Of a stretch of 64,000 nucleotides of DNA, positions 13,134 to 26,400 are shown piece after piece; within the stretch, counting starts at the first letter, position 1; each line of letters starts with the position of its first letter. A model generated the notes under the pieces. That model was not told the origin of the DNA. It did no database searches and was given only the letters and a program-made list of their open reading frames with translations. The position numbers and the translations under genes were made by a program. Source of the stretch: Tetracladium setigerum (taxonomy: Eukaryota > Ascomycota > Leotiomycetes > Helotiales). The DNA lies in the NCBI GenBank assembly GCA_031472005.1, contig PZJY01000003.1, forward strand, positions 2,356,001 to 2,420,000. The letters run 5' to 3'.

Positions 13134-14710
13134 ATGATTCTGGATGTCCTCTCAATAATACTGTACTTATTCTTAAGTACAGTTTTCGCCTACGATTGCG
13201 GTATTGCGCCGCTTGTAATTCCTCTCGAAAATGGTACCGTTTACGCAGGCACTGGAATTGCTGTTAACCGTGGTATCATCGTGCAATCATTACCATCTGG
13301 CCAGACATTGAGCTTGCGAGCATCTTTTGTATGGAACAACACCAACGTTCGAAATGATGTCGACTGCCAAGGCAACTCTTCAGAAATCACCGCATGTCAA
13401 GGAGCTTCTGGCTCAACCTTCCTCTTCAACGGAAACAAAGATTTCCACCCTTTGGTCGACAAGATTTGGGATACTCGTACTTTGACAACTGATACTCCGC
13501 CAAAAGATGGATCGCTAAATTCGGGATGGACGCAGGCAAGGCTGAATGATGGGCTAGAATTTGAGCTACCGTTGCAAGTGTGGTCAGCCACGGGAATGAC
13601 ACTGGATTTCACCAATAAAAGTCTCATCTCGTTCGGTGCGAAATCCTCTTTCGTCTGGAGCTTATTGCAAGGAGGCAAGATTCCCTCGAATTTTACTGGC
13701 TATGATCACGGAAGTCGAAGCTACTCCCAATACGCCAATGGAGAAGTAGTTCTCGGAGGACTCGATTACTCGCGTGTTGCTGGCCCATTTGTGAACTACA
13801 CCATCGCTCAGACGCAAATGTCGATTCCCTGTTCATTGGTAGTGCGTGTAAATTCCTTTACGCTCAAGAATGAGCGAGGGGATTTCCCCATCTTGGATAG
13901 TGGAACGTCGATTCTGGCTTGCATTGACCCAAAACAAAATGGATTCTACCTCCCTGACAGTCTGTATCGACGCTGGACAACCGTTACCGAACGACCAGTG
14001 CCACCATCCGTACATGATTACCAAACCTATCCAAAGGAAATGGAAAATCTGCTTGGTTCTCTAGAAATCTCTCTAGAGGGTGGATTCAACATCACCATCC
14101 CCCATCACGAGCTTGTCAGTCCAGACAGGCGAGCGATCTTGACGGATAATGGACAATATGGTGTCATAAACAACAGTTCACGCATTCAAGCTGGAGTTAC
14201 CAGCGGACCAGGAGATTATGGCGAGAATTACGGTATTCTTCTCGGTGGAATCTTTCTCTCCTCAACATACATGTTTGTGGACTGGGACAATGGCACTTTC
14301 GGTCTTGCGCCGTCAAAAAGAGTGGATGCTACCGAGAAGAACAACAACACCTCCCAAATCCAAAAAGTATGTTCCAAAGACACTTCGATACCTATCCCAC
14401 CTGCGAATAATGGGACAGCGGATTCTGGAGGGAAGAGTAGTCTTTCGTCGTCGGATAAGATTGCGTTAGGGACGGCGCTGGGGATCGGTCTTCCGACACT
14501 GATTGTGGCCATTCTGGGGTGCTTTTTGCAAGACATCCGGGAATGATGGCGAGAGCTTTGGGGTGGCAGAACGGTGGCGAGCAGCAGGGTGGTGAGCCCG
14601 GAAGAAACGGGTCAGTAGCGACGGTGTCGGATATGAGAGCTGTGCATGAGAGTATTGGCTTGAGAGCCGTATTGTTTGGCAGGTGGAGAGAGAAGACTGT
14701 GGTTAATTGA
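13134..14710 (+). CDS. Pepsin-like (A1 family-related) membrane-anchored protein, probably inactive
   Basis: Signal peptide at MILDVLSIILYLFLSTVFA (start ATG 13134, context CAAATGA), then a large extracellular domain with many N-glycosylation sites and a C-terminal transmembrane helix (about 14460-14520). The second pepsin active-site motif is present as ILDSGTSIL (about 13890). At the place of the first motif, after the PSGQTLSLR stretch, there is no DTG(S/T), so one of the two catalytic aspartates is missing. This matches fungal pseudo-aspartyl-protease surface proteins. The open frame ends at 14546 (FLQDIRE) right after the membrane helix. The next frame carries a plausible 60-residue cytosolic tail (ARHPGMMARALGWQ to TGA 14710). 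One extra T in the T5 run at 14523-14527 would join it. No introns are needed. A role in surface sensing or wall maintenance is inference. Confidence 0.78.
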
Positions 14711-14937
14711 TAAGATTACTAGTATATAATTTGCATGGCATATAGATTGTAAGTTAGTTTCAAGATTCACTGTTTCAAGAGCATATTTCGTAGGTGGTTT
14801 CAAGACATAACTTCTTCGATGCGGGACTCTATATCTTGGCGCATCTGTTCAATACCAGACTGGTAGCTTCGACTGAAAACGAGCAATTTTTGGAAGAAGT
14901 TATATAATCTCTGAGTGTAAGAAACAGGTCTCTAGTA

Positions 14938-16211
14938 TCAGTTCTCCTCTGGCACAAACACCACCTTTTGGACCTTCATGTTGTTGAAGATCTCATACCC
15001 CTCTACCGCCTGACTCAAAGGCATGAACTTATCGGTCATGAAGCTACCAGAAAACTCTGTATTAGCAAGCCATCCAACGAAACTTGGCGACCTACCCAGG
15101 AGAGAAAAAGGAAACAAACTTACTCCAAAACCCCCTGCTTCTTCTTCAGTACCACTAATGCCTCCTCAAAAATACTTCTCACTGGACACCTCCCCATCTG
15201 TACCGTAATATTCTTCCCATATGCCTCATTCCCACTCCACGGAATGCCCGAATTATGAACCCCAAAACTACTGATCACCCCCCATGGCCTCACAAGCTCA
15301 AAAGCCGTCCTCAACGCTCCCTCCATTCCCACCCCCTCAATCACACAATCAGCACCTCTCCCATCCGTCAATTCCTTCACTCTCTTGTCCAATCCCTCTC
15401 GATCCGTCAAGTCATTATAAGCTTCGGCACCGAGATTCCGCGCAAGCTCGAGCCGCGACTCTATACGATCAACTGCGATGACAGTTTTGGGTTTGTATTC
15501 AAGAGCATTGACGAGCGCACAAAGACCAACAGGTCCACACCCAATAAGTACAACTACACTTTCGCGGATGACTTCCTCACTCATGTTCTTGAATGCGTTT
15601 TTGCTGCGAAATAGCCGGTGGGGAATATGTCAGCCATAAGGACTAATTTCTTCTCGTCGATGCCGTCTGGCGCCGTCACGGCCGTTGCGTCGGCAAGTGG
15701 GACGCGTAGATACTCTGCTTGGCCACCGTCTAGGCCGGGGGAGCCGAAGAGTTGTGACTTAGAGCAGCGGGAGGAGAATCCGTGGGTGCAGTAGAAGCAG
15801 GTGCCGCAGGAAACGGTGAAGGGAAGGACAACTGTGTCGCCTACTTTGTGTGTCTTCACAGCGGAGCCGATGGTGGTGACTGTACCGGTTGTTTCGTGGC
15901 CCTGTTTGTGGTGTTAACTAGAGTATTTCTGATATATTGGAAGAGTGTAGGCTTAGATGCTCAGTCTTACCATTATGAAATCTGCAGCGCTTGGTTGATG
16001 GCCTCGAAATACATGAAGCTCGCTACATTTTGTTCTCGTTAGACCACTTGACGCGCGTGAGAATGCGGGATTTGACTGACCTTCCACATAGTGCCGTGTA
16101 TTTGACTTTGATGATTATATCCGTCTGATCATTGATTTGAGGAATGGGTCGATCTTCAATCTCGACTTTGAGGGTGCCTTTGAAGACCACAGCTTTCATT
16201 GTTCCTGACAT
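14938..16211 (-). CDS. Zinc-dependent alcohol dehydrogenase (MDR family)
   Basis: NAD(P)-dependent oxidoreductase of the medium-chain dehydrogenase family; substrate not predictable. Start ATG 16211 (MSGTMKAVVFKG). Catalytic zinc ligands are visible in the ALCGSE segment, split by an intron near 16081-16022, and in GHETTG. A four-cysteine structural zinc lobe is seen as CGTCFYCTHGFSSRC. The Rossmann motif is GCGPVGLCALV. The last exon (about 15042-14938) encodes MPLSQAVEGYEIFNNMK and the C-terminus, joined by a GTAAGT intron. Four exons give roughly 360 residues, normal for the family. The one defect is at a T5 run (plus 15599-15603; A5 in the coding strand) between GYFAAK and NAFKNMSEE: one more base restores a continuous and fully conserved frame. 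A sequence error is more likely than true loss. Confidence 0.9.
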
Positions 16212-17027
16212 GTTTGTAGGTAAGTAGATTCGGTCAAATGGAATTATTTGCTGCTACTTTGTGTGAGTAGTTTCAGACGAGATGAATTTTTCAATTGAGA
16301 GGGATGAAGAGATGACGATATCCTACAAATATGTAAGTTGATGAAATTTTGCGGTTGTCTGCAACCTCGCTCTGTGCTGACCTCGGTATGCAGCCGAGGG
16401 TGGGAGCGCGGGGTATTAAGCGGGGTCCTGAGGATGTCATCAACACTTAAACTAGAACGATCCTCATAACTCTTAGTCTCGGTGTTAGAAGCATTACTTA
16501 TGTTTTTAGACTTCCTGTACTCTGGGAGATCGGCTCATCCGATACATTTCCCTTGTTACGCAACTCAAGCATTTCAAGAAGAATCCTGGCTGCACGAAAG
16601 GCAATTCATACTTTCGCCTCGGAGAGAGTACAGGTACAGTACAACCTCCAAGGGATTGGGAATCTCCAGACCCCTTCCTCTCCTTCAATTCCAAATATGA
16701 AGGCTTTTAGGCTTCAGGCTAGTCGACAAAAGCTTCTCTCAATAGCTGGTGTTGCCATCTGAACTTCCGGTTGTGCGGAGTGGGGTAGATGTTAGGGGAA
16801 GTTGAACGAAAAATAGTTCAGAATAATGACATCGCAAATGAATGAGCTTCCTTCGCTAGGTGATTATGAAGCCGTAGAGCTAGGTAGGTTGGGCTTACTC
16901 CTGACGAAGGAACAAGTCTCGTTTCTGTCGATCTTTCCTTTCTCGAAATATAAATACAAACGTCAGTCTTCTTGTTTCACTCAATGCCATATTGTTTCCT
17001 TCGGGCTGAGAGTAGAAGTAAACAAAA
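16212..17027. other. Divergent promoter region
   Basis: Spacer of about 0.8 kb between the divergently transcribed dehydrogenase and lactonase-like genes. I found no coding sequence. Short plus frames near 16480-16760 are unsupported. Confidence 0.4.
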
Positions 17028-18118
17028 TGGCAGCGCCAGCAGGTATTCAAAAAGCCCTCGACTCTGGGGCAGTTCTGGCCCAGTAAGTTCATTGCTGACC
17101 CCAGTCTCTTGCTGCTGATTGTCTGTCACAGCGTATCCAACGTTTGTCCTCCAGGCACAAAAGCCTACCTTCTTGAACTTGGCTGGCTTGAATGCGACGA
17201 AGGCTTTGTAGTCCGTGGCGGCAATACCTCCCTGGCATCGACAGCTGGACAATCCTTCGTCAATAAACGCCGCGAGCTTCCCATGTACGCCGTATTGATT
17301 GACCATCCCCACGAAGGCTGCATATTGTGGGAGACCGGCTCGGGGGTTGATTATCCAACAATATGGGGACCTGTCGCGGATGTTTTCTCGAGGGTGAAGT
17401 ATGAGCCAAGACATGAGTTGAAGGCTGCTGTCGAGGCGACTGGACATAAACTGGAAGATATTAAAAAAATGTAAGTCGCAAGGTCGTTGATTGAAGTGGC
17501 TAATTGGAAACAGTATCCTTGGCCATATGCATCTCGATCATGCCGGGGGACTTGATCAATTCATGCATAGAAAAGATGTGGAAATCTGGGTACATGATAA
17601 AGAGCTGAGGTCCGCATTTTGGAGTGTTGCTACCGGGGCGGACGAAGGTGTTTATTTGAAGCATTACTTAGATGTGTGCATTCCACTGGGCAATTATCAT
17701 ATAGAGGACACCACTGACTGCTGTTCAGGTATCATTGAACTGGAAAACGTTCGACGATCGTACCATCGATTTCTGCAAGGGCATTTCACTCCACCACCTC
17801 CCCGGACACACCGATGGACTTATTGGGATGCAACTTAACCTCCCAAACAGTGGTACTTTCTTCTTCATTAGCGACCATTGCCATGTGATTGAGAATTGGC
17901 GAGATGGGATTCCGCAAGGATGGCTCGCACGGTTTGTCTTCCTTTCCCTTGGGGAAATAATTCGCGACTGAAATGAAAGTAGTGACCACCCTGCTTGGTT
18001 CCAGAGCACGCAGAGATTGAAACGCCTTCAATCTACCACCAAGGGAAGAGTTATTCCAGGACATGATAAAGAAACATTCCTCCAACTCCAAAGCGAAATA
18101 AGGGAGTATTTGAGTTGA
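17028..18118 (+). CDS. Metallo-beta-lactamase-fold hydrolase, AHL-lactonase-like
   Basis: The gene has five exons without frame defects. Start ATG 17028 (MAAPAGIQKALDSG, context AAAATGGC). Exon 2 begins near 17132 (VSNVCPPGTKAY). The metal site is complete: HMHLDHAGG spans an intron end at about 17512-17540, HLPGHTDG at about 17800, SDHCHVIENW at about 17870 and IPGHDKE at about 18055. This is the HxHxDH...H...D...H set of dinuclear zinc hydrolases such as bacterial AiiA/AttM N-acyl-homoserine lactonases. The C-terminal exon ends REYLS-TGA at 18118. Roughly 270 residues, no signal peptide, so intracellular. A lactone substrate is likely; whether bacterial quorum signals, a mycotoxin lactone or an endogenous lactone is the target cannot be told from sequence. 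Confidence 0.85.
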
Positions 18119-19294
18119 TCAACACCGTGTGGAAATATATTCGCAGAAAGATTACGAACTTTACCACAGCAATAAATCACTTATATTTTGTCTTCAGACT
18201 TGAGAGCTTTCGCACTGGTGATGCTCTCTTTCCACCCAACATATGTGCTGTAACGAAAATGAAAATAGCAAATTCTACTTGCCAGGCGACAAAACACCAA
18301 CTCTTGAAACGGAGCAGTTCCTGAAGTGTGAAGAAGGAAAGGTTGGTGAGAAGTGAGGGAGATTAGGCTGGCACGTGTCACTTGGCGCCAAGATTACGGT
18401 TGGTGAGACGAAGTCAATTTCCCAGACCAGACTTTTGTAGGCTCCATCGTCCCATCACTTACCATCAACATCACCAACAGCTTTTCATTTCAACTTTCTT
18501 TCCTTGTTATTTGACTCCCCAGTGCCCATGAGCAAGGCACGTGTATGCATCCCAGTGGATCAGTCGAAGCTTGATCATCCTTTGTGTTCCCAGCCTTGTG
18601 CTCCGGCGAACTGCGAAGGTGTGGATGGACCCTCGCCCAGCCTTCGTTCATCGTTGCGCACGAGGACAGCGAATCACGACCGTTGGCTCACCCACGTCGC
18701 CTTGTCGATGTCAAGAAGAACCTAAGACGAGCTTGATGTCATCCGAAAAGGCTTCGGACCTGCCTCTTCAAGGCAGGTGGCATGTCCTCCAATAGCAGCT
18801 GTTGGAGAAGCTCCCTCCTACGTAGGGTATCTGGAGTTCAATAGCTTTGTCTTGAAAAGACGGGAGCTGTGAGCATGTCTTATCGGCGTGTAGATCTCTC
18901 AAGATGCCTTGCCCATCTCAAGCAGCCAAAGTTACTGCAACAACGGAGAGACGAGAGGGAAATAGCGGATCAAATCGACCACGGGGACACCGAGGAATAC
19001 TCTCGTACCTGAGCAAGCAGAGCATCACCAACTTCGGATATGCCTCGGGCGGGGAGATATTAAAGCTTCCCTGACAGTTTCAAGGGATCAACTGCATCAA
19101 CGGTCTTGCCAAGTCGCATTGCAGATACACGTGTAGCCATCGTCTTCTGCCATTCCTCGAATGCCCTGAATGCCCCTCTCTAGCTTTCTGCACGTTTCCT
19201 TGTACTCACATCCGATGCTTCTCATCCCAGTACATGCGGAGAGCTTTCCTGTCGAGGCTTGGCGTGCCTGGCGATCGGGTTCTTGGTATGGAAC
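18119..19294. other. Intergenic spacer
   Basis: About 1.2 kb without a convincing reading frame, tRNA or repeat. Frames of up to 84 codons at 18504-18795 lack recognisable features. Confidence 0.4.
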
Positions 19295-19302
19295 TATATA
19301 AG
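19295..19302 (+). promoter_or_regulatory. TATA box of the alkaline phosphatase gene
   Basis: TATATAAG lies 73 nt upstream of the ATG at 19375 and is followed by a CT-rich leader (TCTCTCCCATCC), the usual layout of a strongly expressed fungal promoter. Confidence 0.6.
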
Positions 19303-19374
19303 AGCGAGAGCTCATTTTTACAAACTTTCTCTCCCATCCTCGATCAATTGAGACTTACTGTCCATTTCGCCACG

Positions 19375-21890
19375 ATGGTTTACTTCTCCAGAGTGTTGGC
19401 TGTTGCCTCAATTGCCAGTTTGACTGCTGCTCAGACTTTCCGTCGTCTGGGTGCTTGTCCAAGTGAGTAGCCTCGCGCAGCCTCGTCTGAGTTTTGCTAA
19501 TTAATCTTCTCCCAGCTCTGGGTTGTGTCTTCCCTCCTGATCAGTCTGATTTCCTTGCCGGTCAGCTCTTCGATATCCGTCTGGAGGTCCACGCTCCAGT
19601 CAATGGCTCCGAGGCCAATGGCGGTGTCCCAGATGAGAAATTCACCTTCACAATCGCCAAAGATGGTGCTGCTGCTCAGCCCGCCGCTTCGTTCTTCAAG
19701 ATTTCCGAACCAGCTATTGAGAAGTGGGATTTCTCTTGGTATGAAGACCTCTTTGCTGAGGATTCTAAGAACGCTTCTTTCGTGAATGTTGCTTCAAAGA
19801 TTTACCGAAGAGTTGCCCTCTATGAACCTGGAGAGTATGTCGCCACTCTTAACTACTACAACGGAACAAACACCACAGCCAACTGGCTCGTGCGAGATCT
19901 CTCAGAGACCAAGAAGGCAAAGAATGTCATTCTCTTCATTGGTATGTTTTATTCACCACTCCGCCGAGGTACCTACTACTGCTAACATGCGCTCGCAGGT
20001 GATGGAATGACAACAAATATGATCACGGCTGCAGTACGTAATGTGTATCTAACTATTATTTTACTCAAGCTAACCACTGCTGCTTAATAGCGCCTCATCG
20101 GACACAAGAGCATCAACGGCAAATATCAATCCAAGTTGCAAATGGACAAATTCCCCGTGCTTGGACATCAAATGACCCACTCCCTCGATACTTTCCTCAC
20201 CGACTCCGCCAACAGCGCTTCGGCTATCTACTCTGGACACAAGTCCACCGTAAATGCCATGGGTGTCTATGCCGACTCGAGTCCAGATCCATTTGATGAT
20301 CCAAAGGTTGAGACCATCGTTGAACTCCTCCAGAGAATCTGGGGCTCAGCAATTGGCGTTGTTAGCACTGCAATGCGTAAGTTCTCTTACTTTGGTCATC
20401 ATTTTTCTGTTTCCTGGACTACTCCCAATGTTTACGGTTGCTAAATTTGTTATAGTTGCCGATGCCACCCCAATCGCCCTCACTGGTCACTCCCGATCTC
20501 GATACACATACGGAGCATTGATTGACCAAGCCCTTCATGGTGTCTCCAACTACAGTTGGACTGATCGCGAAGGACCTGATGTCTTCTTCGGAGGTGGTGC
20601 AGAATCCTTCCTCCCAGGTTCCGGATCTTACCAAGGCAAGGACTACTTTGCAGAGTTCAAAAAGGAGGGATACTCCATCAGCACCAACAAGACTTCCTTG
20701 GCAACTATCTCGACTTCAGAGAAAGCTCTTGGTGTCTTCTGCACTGGTAACATGCCAGTTTGGCTCGACCGAAACATTTTCAAGAGTGCTCTCAACACCA
20801 CCAAGAACGATCCATCCGGAAACAAGGGACCAGCTCTTGATCTTCCTGGCTTGAAGGAGATGACCGTCAAAGCTGTTGAGGTTCTCAACAAGCGAGGTGG
20901 AGACAAGGGTTTCTTCTTGATGTCCGAGGCAGCATCTATCGACAAGCAGATGGTATGTATTCTTTCCCATACTTCTGACATGGCTCCTCTGCCAAGTTTT
21001 TCTCCTTCACAATAACTTCTATGTCTTTAGGAAATAACGCTAATCATTTCCTAGCACGCTCTCGATTACGATCGCGCCCTTGGAGACTTGCTCGAATTGG
21101 ATGACACTGTCAAGGCCACCATCGAGAAGCTCAAGGAACTCGGAGTCTTCAACGAGACCCTCATCATTGTCACTGCCGATCACGGTCACGGTTTCGATGT
21201 CTTCGGATCTGCTGACACTGAGTATCTCTCCTCTGCCGAAACCAACCGCCAAAAGCGCAATGCAGTTGGCACCTACGAGAAGTCCGGCGAGTCTCAATAC
21301 CAAGTTGCTGCTCCAGGCGTCTCCTACGATACAGGTGTCAACTTCCCATTGAACTGGAATCCTCGTTACACTCTTGCTCAAGGTTTCGGAGGAATGCCAG
21401 ATCACCGAGAGGACTACAAGGTTCACACCACTCCCCGTGGTGCTGCTACCAATATCACTGGATTCCCTTCCAATGAATACTTCGTCAACGCAAAGGATGC
21501 CCCAGATGGATTCATTGTTAACGGAACTCTTCCTCTGTAAGCACCCTCGTACCCGAGGAGATACCTTCCTTACTTGCAGAACTAACATTTTATTTTCTCG
21601 CTAGCTCCGACGCTCAAGGTGTCCACTCCCTCACCGACGTTCCCGTCTTCGCCATGGGCCCCTGCCAAGAGATGTTCGGCGGTGTCTACAGCAACATCGA
21701 CATTTTCTTCGGCATGGCCAACTGTCTCGGTCTCGGTCGCTCGAGTAACGCTACTGCTACTTTGAACTCTACCACTGCCGCTACTTCGCAAGTTGCCAAT
21801 GGTGCCATGACCAACCAGGTCGAGCGAGGAATGATGGCTGCCATCCTTGTATTCATGGGTGCGATCGGCTGGGTTGGACTTAATATGTAG
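19375..21890 (+). CDS. GPI-anchored alkaline phosphatase
   Basis: Phosphomonoesterase of the alkaline phosphatase superfamily, about 700 residues in seven exons with six clean introns. The N-terminal secretion signal is MVYFSRVLAVASIASLTAAQ. The metal ligand motif FIGDGM is split by an intron at about 19940-19998. The nucleophile serine lies in DSANSASAIYSG (about 20200), followed by SEAASIDKQM/HALDYDRAL across an intron near 20953-21053 and TADHGHGFDVFG (about 21177), which supplies further zinc ligands. The C-terminus ends in a Ser/Thr/Asn-rich spacer plus a hydrophobic stretch (MMAAILVFMGAIGWVGLNM), typical of a GPI signal. The enzyme is therefore expected on the outer membrane or wall face, releasing phosphate from organic esters. 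An extra N-terminal beta-rich domain precedes the catalytic core. No frame defects. Confidence 0.93.
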
Positions 21891-23433
21891 ATTTTTGTGA
21901 GATAGAATTAGGATTCCTTTGAGATTATCCGGATTTGTAGAACGAGAGATGAAGTAATGAGAATAGAAATCTTTAGATATGATATTTGTGGCAAATGACT
22001 TTGAAGAATTGATTATTTTTTAACTCGCTTAATTGTCTGCTCCCTCTTAAAAATATTACTGCCCAAACTCCTGCGAACATTCTCCAATATATATCCAATC
22101 AACTTTCTTTTGATAAGTATTCTCTCGAAGCCCTTTTCTAGTCAGTACTGACAAATTACTAACATGGGGAAAGCACATACCCCACATACATCATTGCCTT
22201 TCATGCGAACTCCACCACCCACCCAACCATCCCATCAAATCACCGCACTTTTCTCCCACTCATCTTGCCAAGCTTTAAGAAAATCCGCAGACCGGCTTAT
22301 TCTCTCTCCCAATATTGCTGCAGGGTTCGTTGCGGGTGGTGCAAGCGAAAGTCTGTCTGTGACTGACAGAGGGGCGGCGATATATTTGTTGAGCATTATT
22401 GAAGAATTTGTCTGTTTTTTAACACTATATTGATTTAGTCACAATTTTAAAAAGCAAAAAAGATACTTGAGTGAATGAGGGCAATGAGGGCAATGTGGAT
22501 GCCGTACCTGGAAGTGTTGTCGCTTACGGCCATTGAGATATCAGATCTGGTAGACATTGTGGGTGTCTTCGATTTTTTTAATTTATGCGATTGACTGTGC
22601 TTTTCTTTTATTGTTCTTCGACTGTTCTTCGATTTGTTTTTGTTTTTTGTTTTTTTCAGAGAAAGGAATGCGAATACCTCTTAAATCAACTGGTTTTCCA
22701 GCTGGTTTAATACAATTCCTCCCATACTGCGCACTTGTTTACACTCAGCACATACCACCAACAAGATTATATTCACAGTTTCAAATATGAGCACAAATCA
22801 GCAGGAACATTATTCTAGTATTTTCGCTTATAAGCACAGAACACCAACAAAGGTACTACACCAACTTCCATCCATCAGCACAACAGAAAAGCTCACCTCA
22901 TGGTTCTAGACACAATAACGGACCAGAGCACTCTGTGCCTTTCACTCTCATTGGCTGATACCAAAATACCCTCGATGTGGAAGATTTGCACCAATGGCCT
23001 TGGAAGGCACAGCTGTGCTGTGCATGCTTTTCGCAGCTGCCAAGTCCAGCTTGACGCCCGAACCGCATGAACCTCAAGTTTCTCGATTTCCTTGACTTGC
23101 TCGACATCATTTTGGAAGAAATACATACTCTTTGGTGCCTATCAATCTCAAAATTTTAACTGGTAAAACTCCCATTAGCTGGTCTAATTGAGCCTCCTAG
23201 CTCCAGCCGGCGGTCAGCGCAATCCCGTCGCGATTTCCTTTCCCATGCTCAGCCTCGAGGCTATGACGAGGAGCTTTTGCGTCTTCAAATACCAATTCTC
23301 ATGAAACTATCAACTACCCATTCTTTATCTCATGAACACATCAACTACCAATTTTCACGGTTCACAAACCTGAACGCTCGTCGGATTTGCTGAGTACAAG
23401 TCCTGTCACATCAGGTTTGGCACTCACGACACC
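21891..23433. other. Intergenic, no supported gene
   Basis: About 1.5 kb; T-rich patches near 22570-22660 and a short direct repeat GAGGGCAAT near 22476-22496. Frames of up to 89 codons are unsupported. Confidence 0.4.
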
Positions 23434-26400
23434 ATGGCAGACAACAAGTCAGAGATATCGGGGATTGAGCCAACTGTACGACCGGAGTTCTCCTGGTTAC
23501 AAGCATTCGAGAGGCCCAGGACGGAAGAAATTGACCAAACTGACTCTTGGATGAGACAGGAAGCCGAGATACAAGAGATTGACTCTGATACAAGTGGACT
23601 AAATGATTTTGTAAGGGGACAGGAGGGACAGCAATTACACGATAATAATATTCGTTGTAAGTCTATTGTCGATGGGGAACCTGTCCTTGCCGCCGCTTGG
23701 GGGGTGGCTGAGGCTGGAAAACCGAGAAAAGCTTTGGCAATTGCTTGTGCTGCTTGTGGGGAGAATAGGACTTTCTTCAAATTTTGTTTACAATGTGATC
23801 TTTTTGGGAGGCCGTAAGTTGCAAAGTTCATCGTGATTCACGGCATTTTACTGATGTTTCAATAGTCCTCCGCCCCCTCCCGAACTCCCCAATCTTTCAG
23901 CTTTTGAGGAAGTCCTGGATGTTACGCCGTCAGACAAGGAGGATGAATTGCTATCTCGCGACAAGCAGAGCGAGACGACTCACTGGGTCTATACAACTGA
24001 GAGATCATTGAGCCATGCTGACGCAAAGCTTTTCTATCAGCGCCAATTAGAAGCACAAAAGACAGGTGGAAGCACTTGGGATAATTCGCAGCAGTCCGCT
24101 TCGCTGAGTCCCTACTATAAGTCTGGTGACCTTGAATCCTATGAAGAGGACCCGTTCATGAATGAGAGACGTGCCGTTGCTCCAACTGACTTTGCAGGCC
24201 TAAGTCTTCCTCAACCCCTGCCTACGGACAACTTATGTGGCTCAATTAGTCTGGAAGAATACAACAGACAAACGGATTTGGCGTGGGAAATTCATATCAA
24301 AAGCTTCTCGGCCGAAGATGGGGGTCTCAACCAGCGTGTTGCTGCGCTCTACCACAACGCCGTCAGACGTCTTGGTGATGGACTCTACCACTGCCCATGG
24401 GAGGGACAAGGTCTTTGTACCCACCGAGGAGAGAATATCAAGTCCAATTATGAGTACGTCATAACCTAGGTTTTTGCTGTTGTATTCCGTTCTCTCCTAA
24501 CTCCCATTAACGAACAGCAAATTTATCGATTCGCACCTGAAACCCTACCGTTGCAAGATGCCTGCGTGTGAGGAGCTTCAGTTCTCATCTACTGAAGCCC
24601 TCCTGCGGCATGAGGGCAAGAAGCATTCCATGCATGGGCATGGCGAAAATTTTTGGTTGTGTACCTACACTGGCTGCGAGCGTGGTGTCAATGGTAATGG
24701 GTTTCCGCGCCGCTGGGTTCTGCGAGATCACATGCAGAGTGCGCATAACACCGATCTGGCACAGCTTTCGTCTGCCAATGGTTGCGAAAAGAATGACAAG
24801 AAACCTTTCAGGTGCGATGTTGAAGGCTGTGGTCGTAGCTTTGAATATCTCGATGATCTTTATGATTACCGAGAGCATGACAGGCTTGCGCACATTGGTA
24901 GTCGCATCCTGGAAAGCCAAGTAGGCTTATCGGACGATATCTTATGCCACGGATTGATTTTACCTAAGGGAAAGGAGCTAACAGGAGAATCGGCACCTTT
25001 CACGGACTCTGGGTACAAATCTGTGCCTAAATTGGAGTATTATCGATGCGAGCAATCCGCTCCTCAACAATTGTCACCTCTGCTCAACGAGTCAGAAACC
25101 TGTAATCAAGATGGAGATGAAACGAAGACATTTTACTCATTAGGAAGCACAGTCGATTTTACCACAACTCAGAAATACGTAGCCGAGCTTTCCAGCGATA
25201 TGTTTGGAAAGCTGCGGCATCATTTCGTTGATCCAATGAACAGAGGTGTGCTGTCGAAAGTTCTTCCAGAGCTGATCAAGGCATTTGCTGTCAAACTTTG
25301 TCACGATAGTCCGTCTAAGGAGAGCTGTTACATAACATGTTTTGTTCATAAGCGTCATCAGTGAGTCCTGTCTTTTGTTGCGACCGATATTCTTTGAACT
25401 GATCACTAGCTATAGAGAAATTGCTACGCAACTCGAAAAGATGCTCAATTTCGACGATTTAGATGAACCAGAACGCGATCGTGACCATGTCGGAAATATG
25501 ACTGTTCTTGAAAAAATGAACATGTGGAAGAGCAATTCTGCACAAGACCATGCAGCGATTTCCAACGATGAACTGTTTGAGGGTGTAAATGATGATGTAG
25601 AAAACGAATTCGTGCCAAGCGAGTTTTCTGATTACCAAAAAGTTATCATAAACAGCCCAGCTTACAATTGGTTTTTGAGCACCGTGGAAAAAGAAACTGT
25701 TCTCAAGTTTAAAACAGATGTACCACGGATCCGACACCGCATCTTGGAACATCTTCCTACTGGAATAATCAGCAAAAAAAGAGTTCCTGATTTACATCAA
25801 GTTACATTCAAATTAGAATGGCACGAAGCGATGAGAGGAAAACTTCAGGACGAGTTTCCAGAAAACTTGGAAATGACCATTCGACCACATCTACCATCAA
25901 TAATCATGACAGGGTCTCCAAACGAGGCACAAGGCCTAACGATCAAAAATTATCTGGCTCAAACATGGCCCGTCACAGGGCTTGAGATACTCAATCTTCT
26001 TCATACTGCAGCTACAACTTCCAAGCTTGGGCCCCATGGTATATACCCCATTCCTTGTCATTTTCGACATGATTCTAACCGGGATAGTTGGCCACGTGGG
26101 AAATATCCAATTACAGACCGAAATTCTTCACTCTCATGTTCTTATGACAGCGACTGGACCGGCATACTTCGTCGCAGACTGTGGTGAACAAATAGCTTGG
26201 ATAGGATCAGCGCTGATGTCTAATGCCGAACATCTGGGGAGCTATTGTCAGCCTTTGATTACAAGCTTCAAGGGTAACTCAGCTCCCGTCGTGCCATCTA
26301 CTGCAAAGTACAACTGGTACTGCAACATAGACTTCCAGTTTAACACGCCAGATCTTTCCGAGCAAGCGCCACGAACAACGAAGAGGTTTGGCCAAGAACT

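Noticed and set aside
26039..26089. Apparent frameshift in the giant zinc-finger gene
   Set aside because: A standard GTATAT..CTAAC..ATAG intron at 26040-26088 joins the frames exactly.
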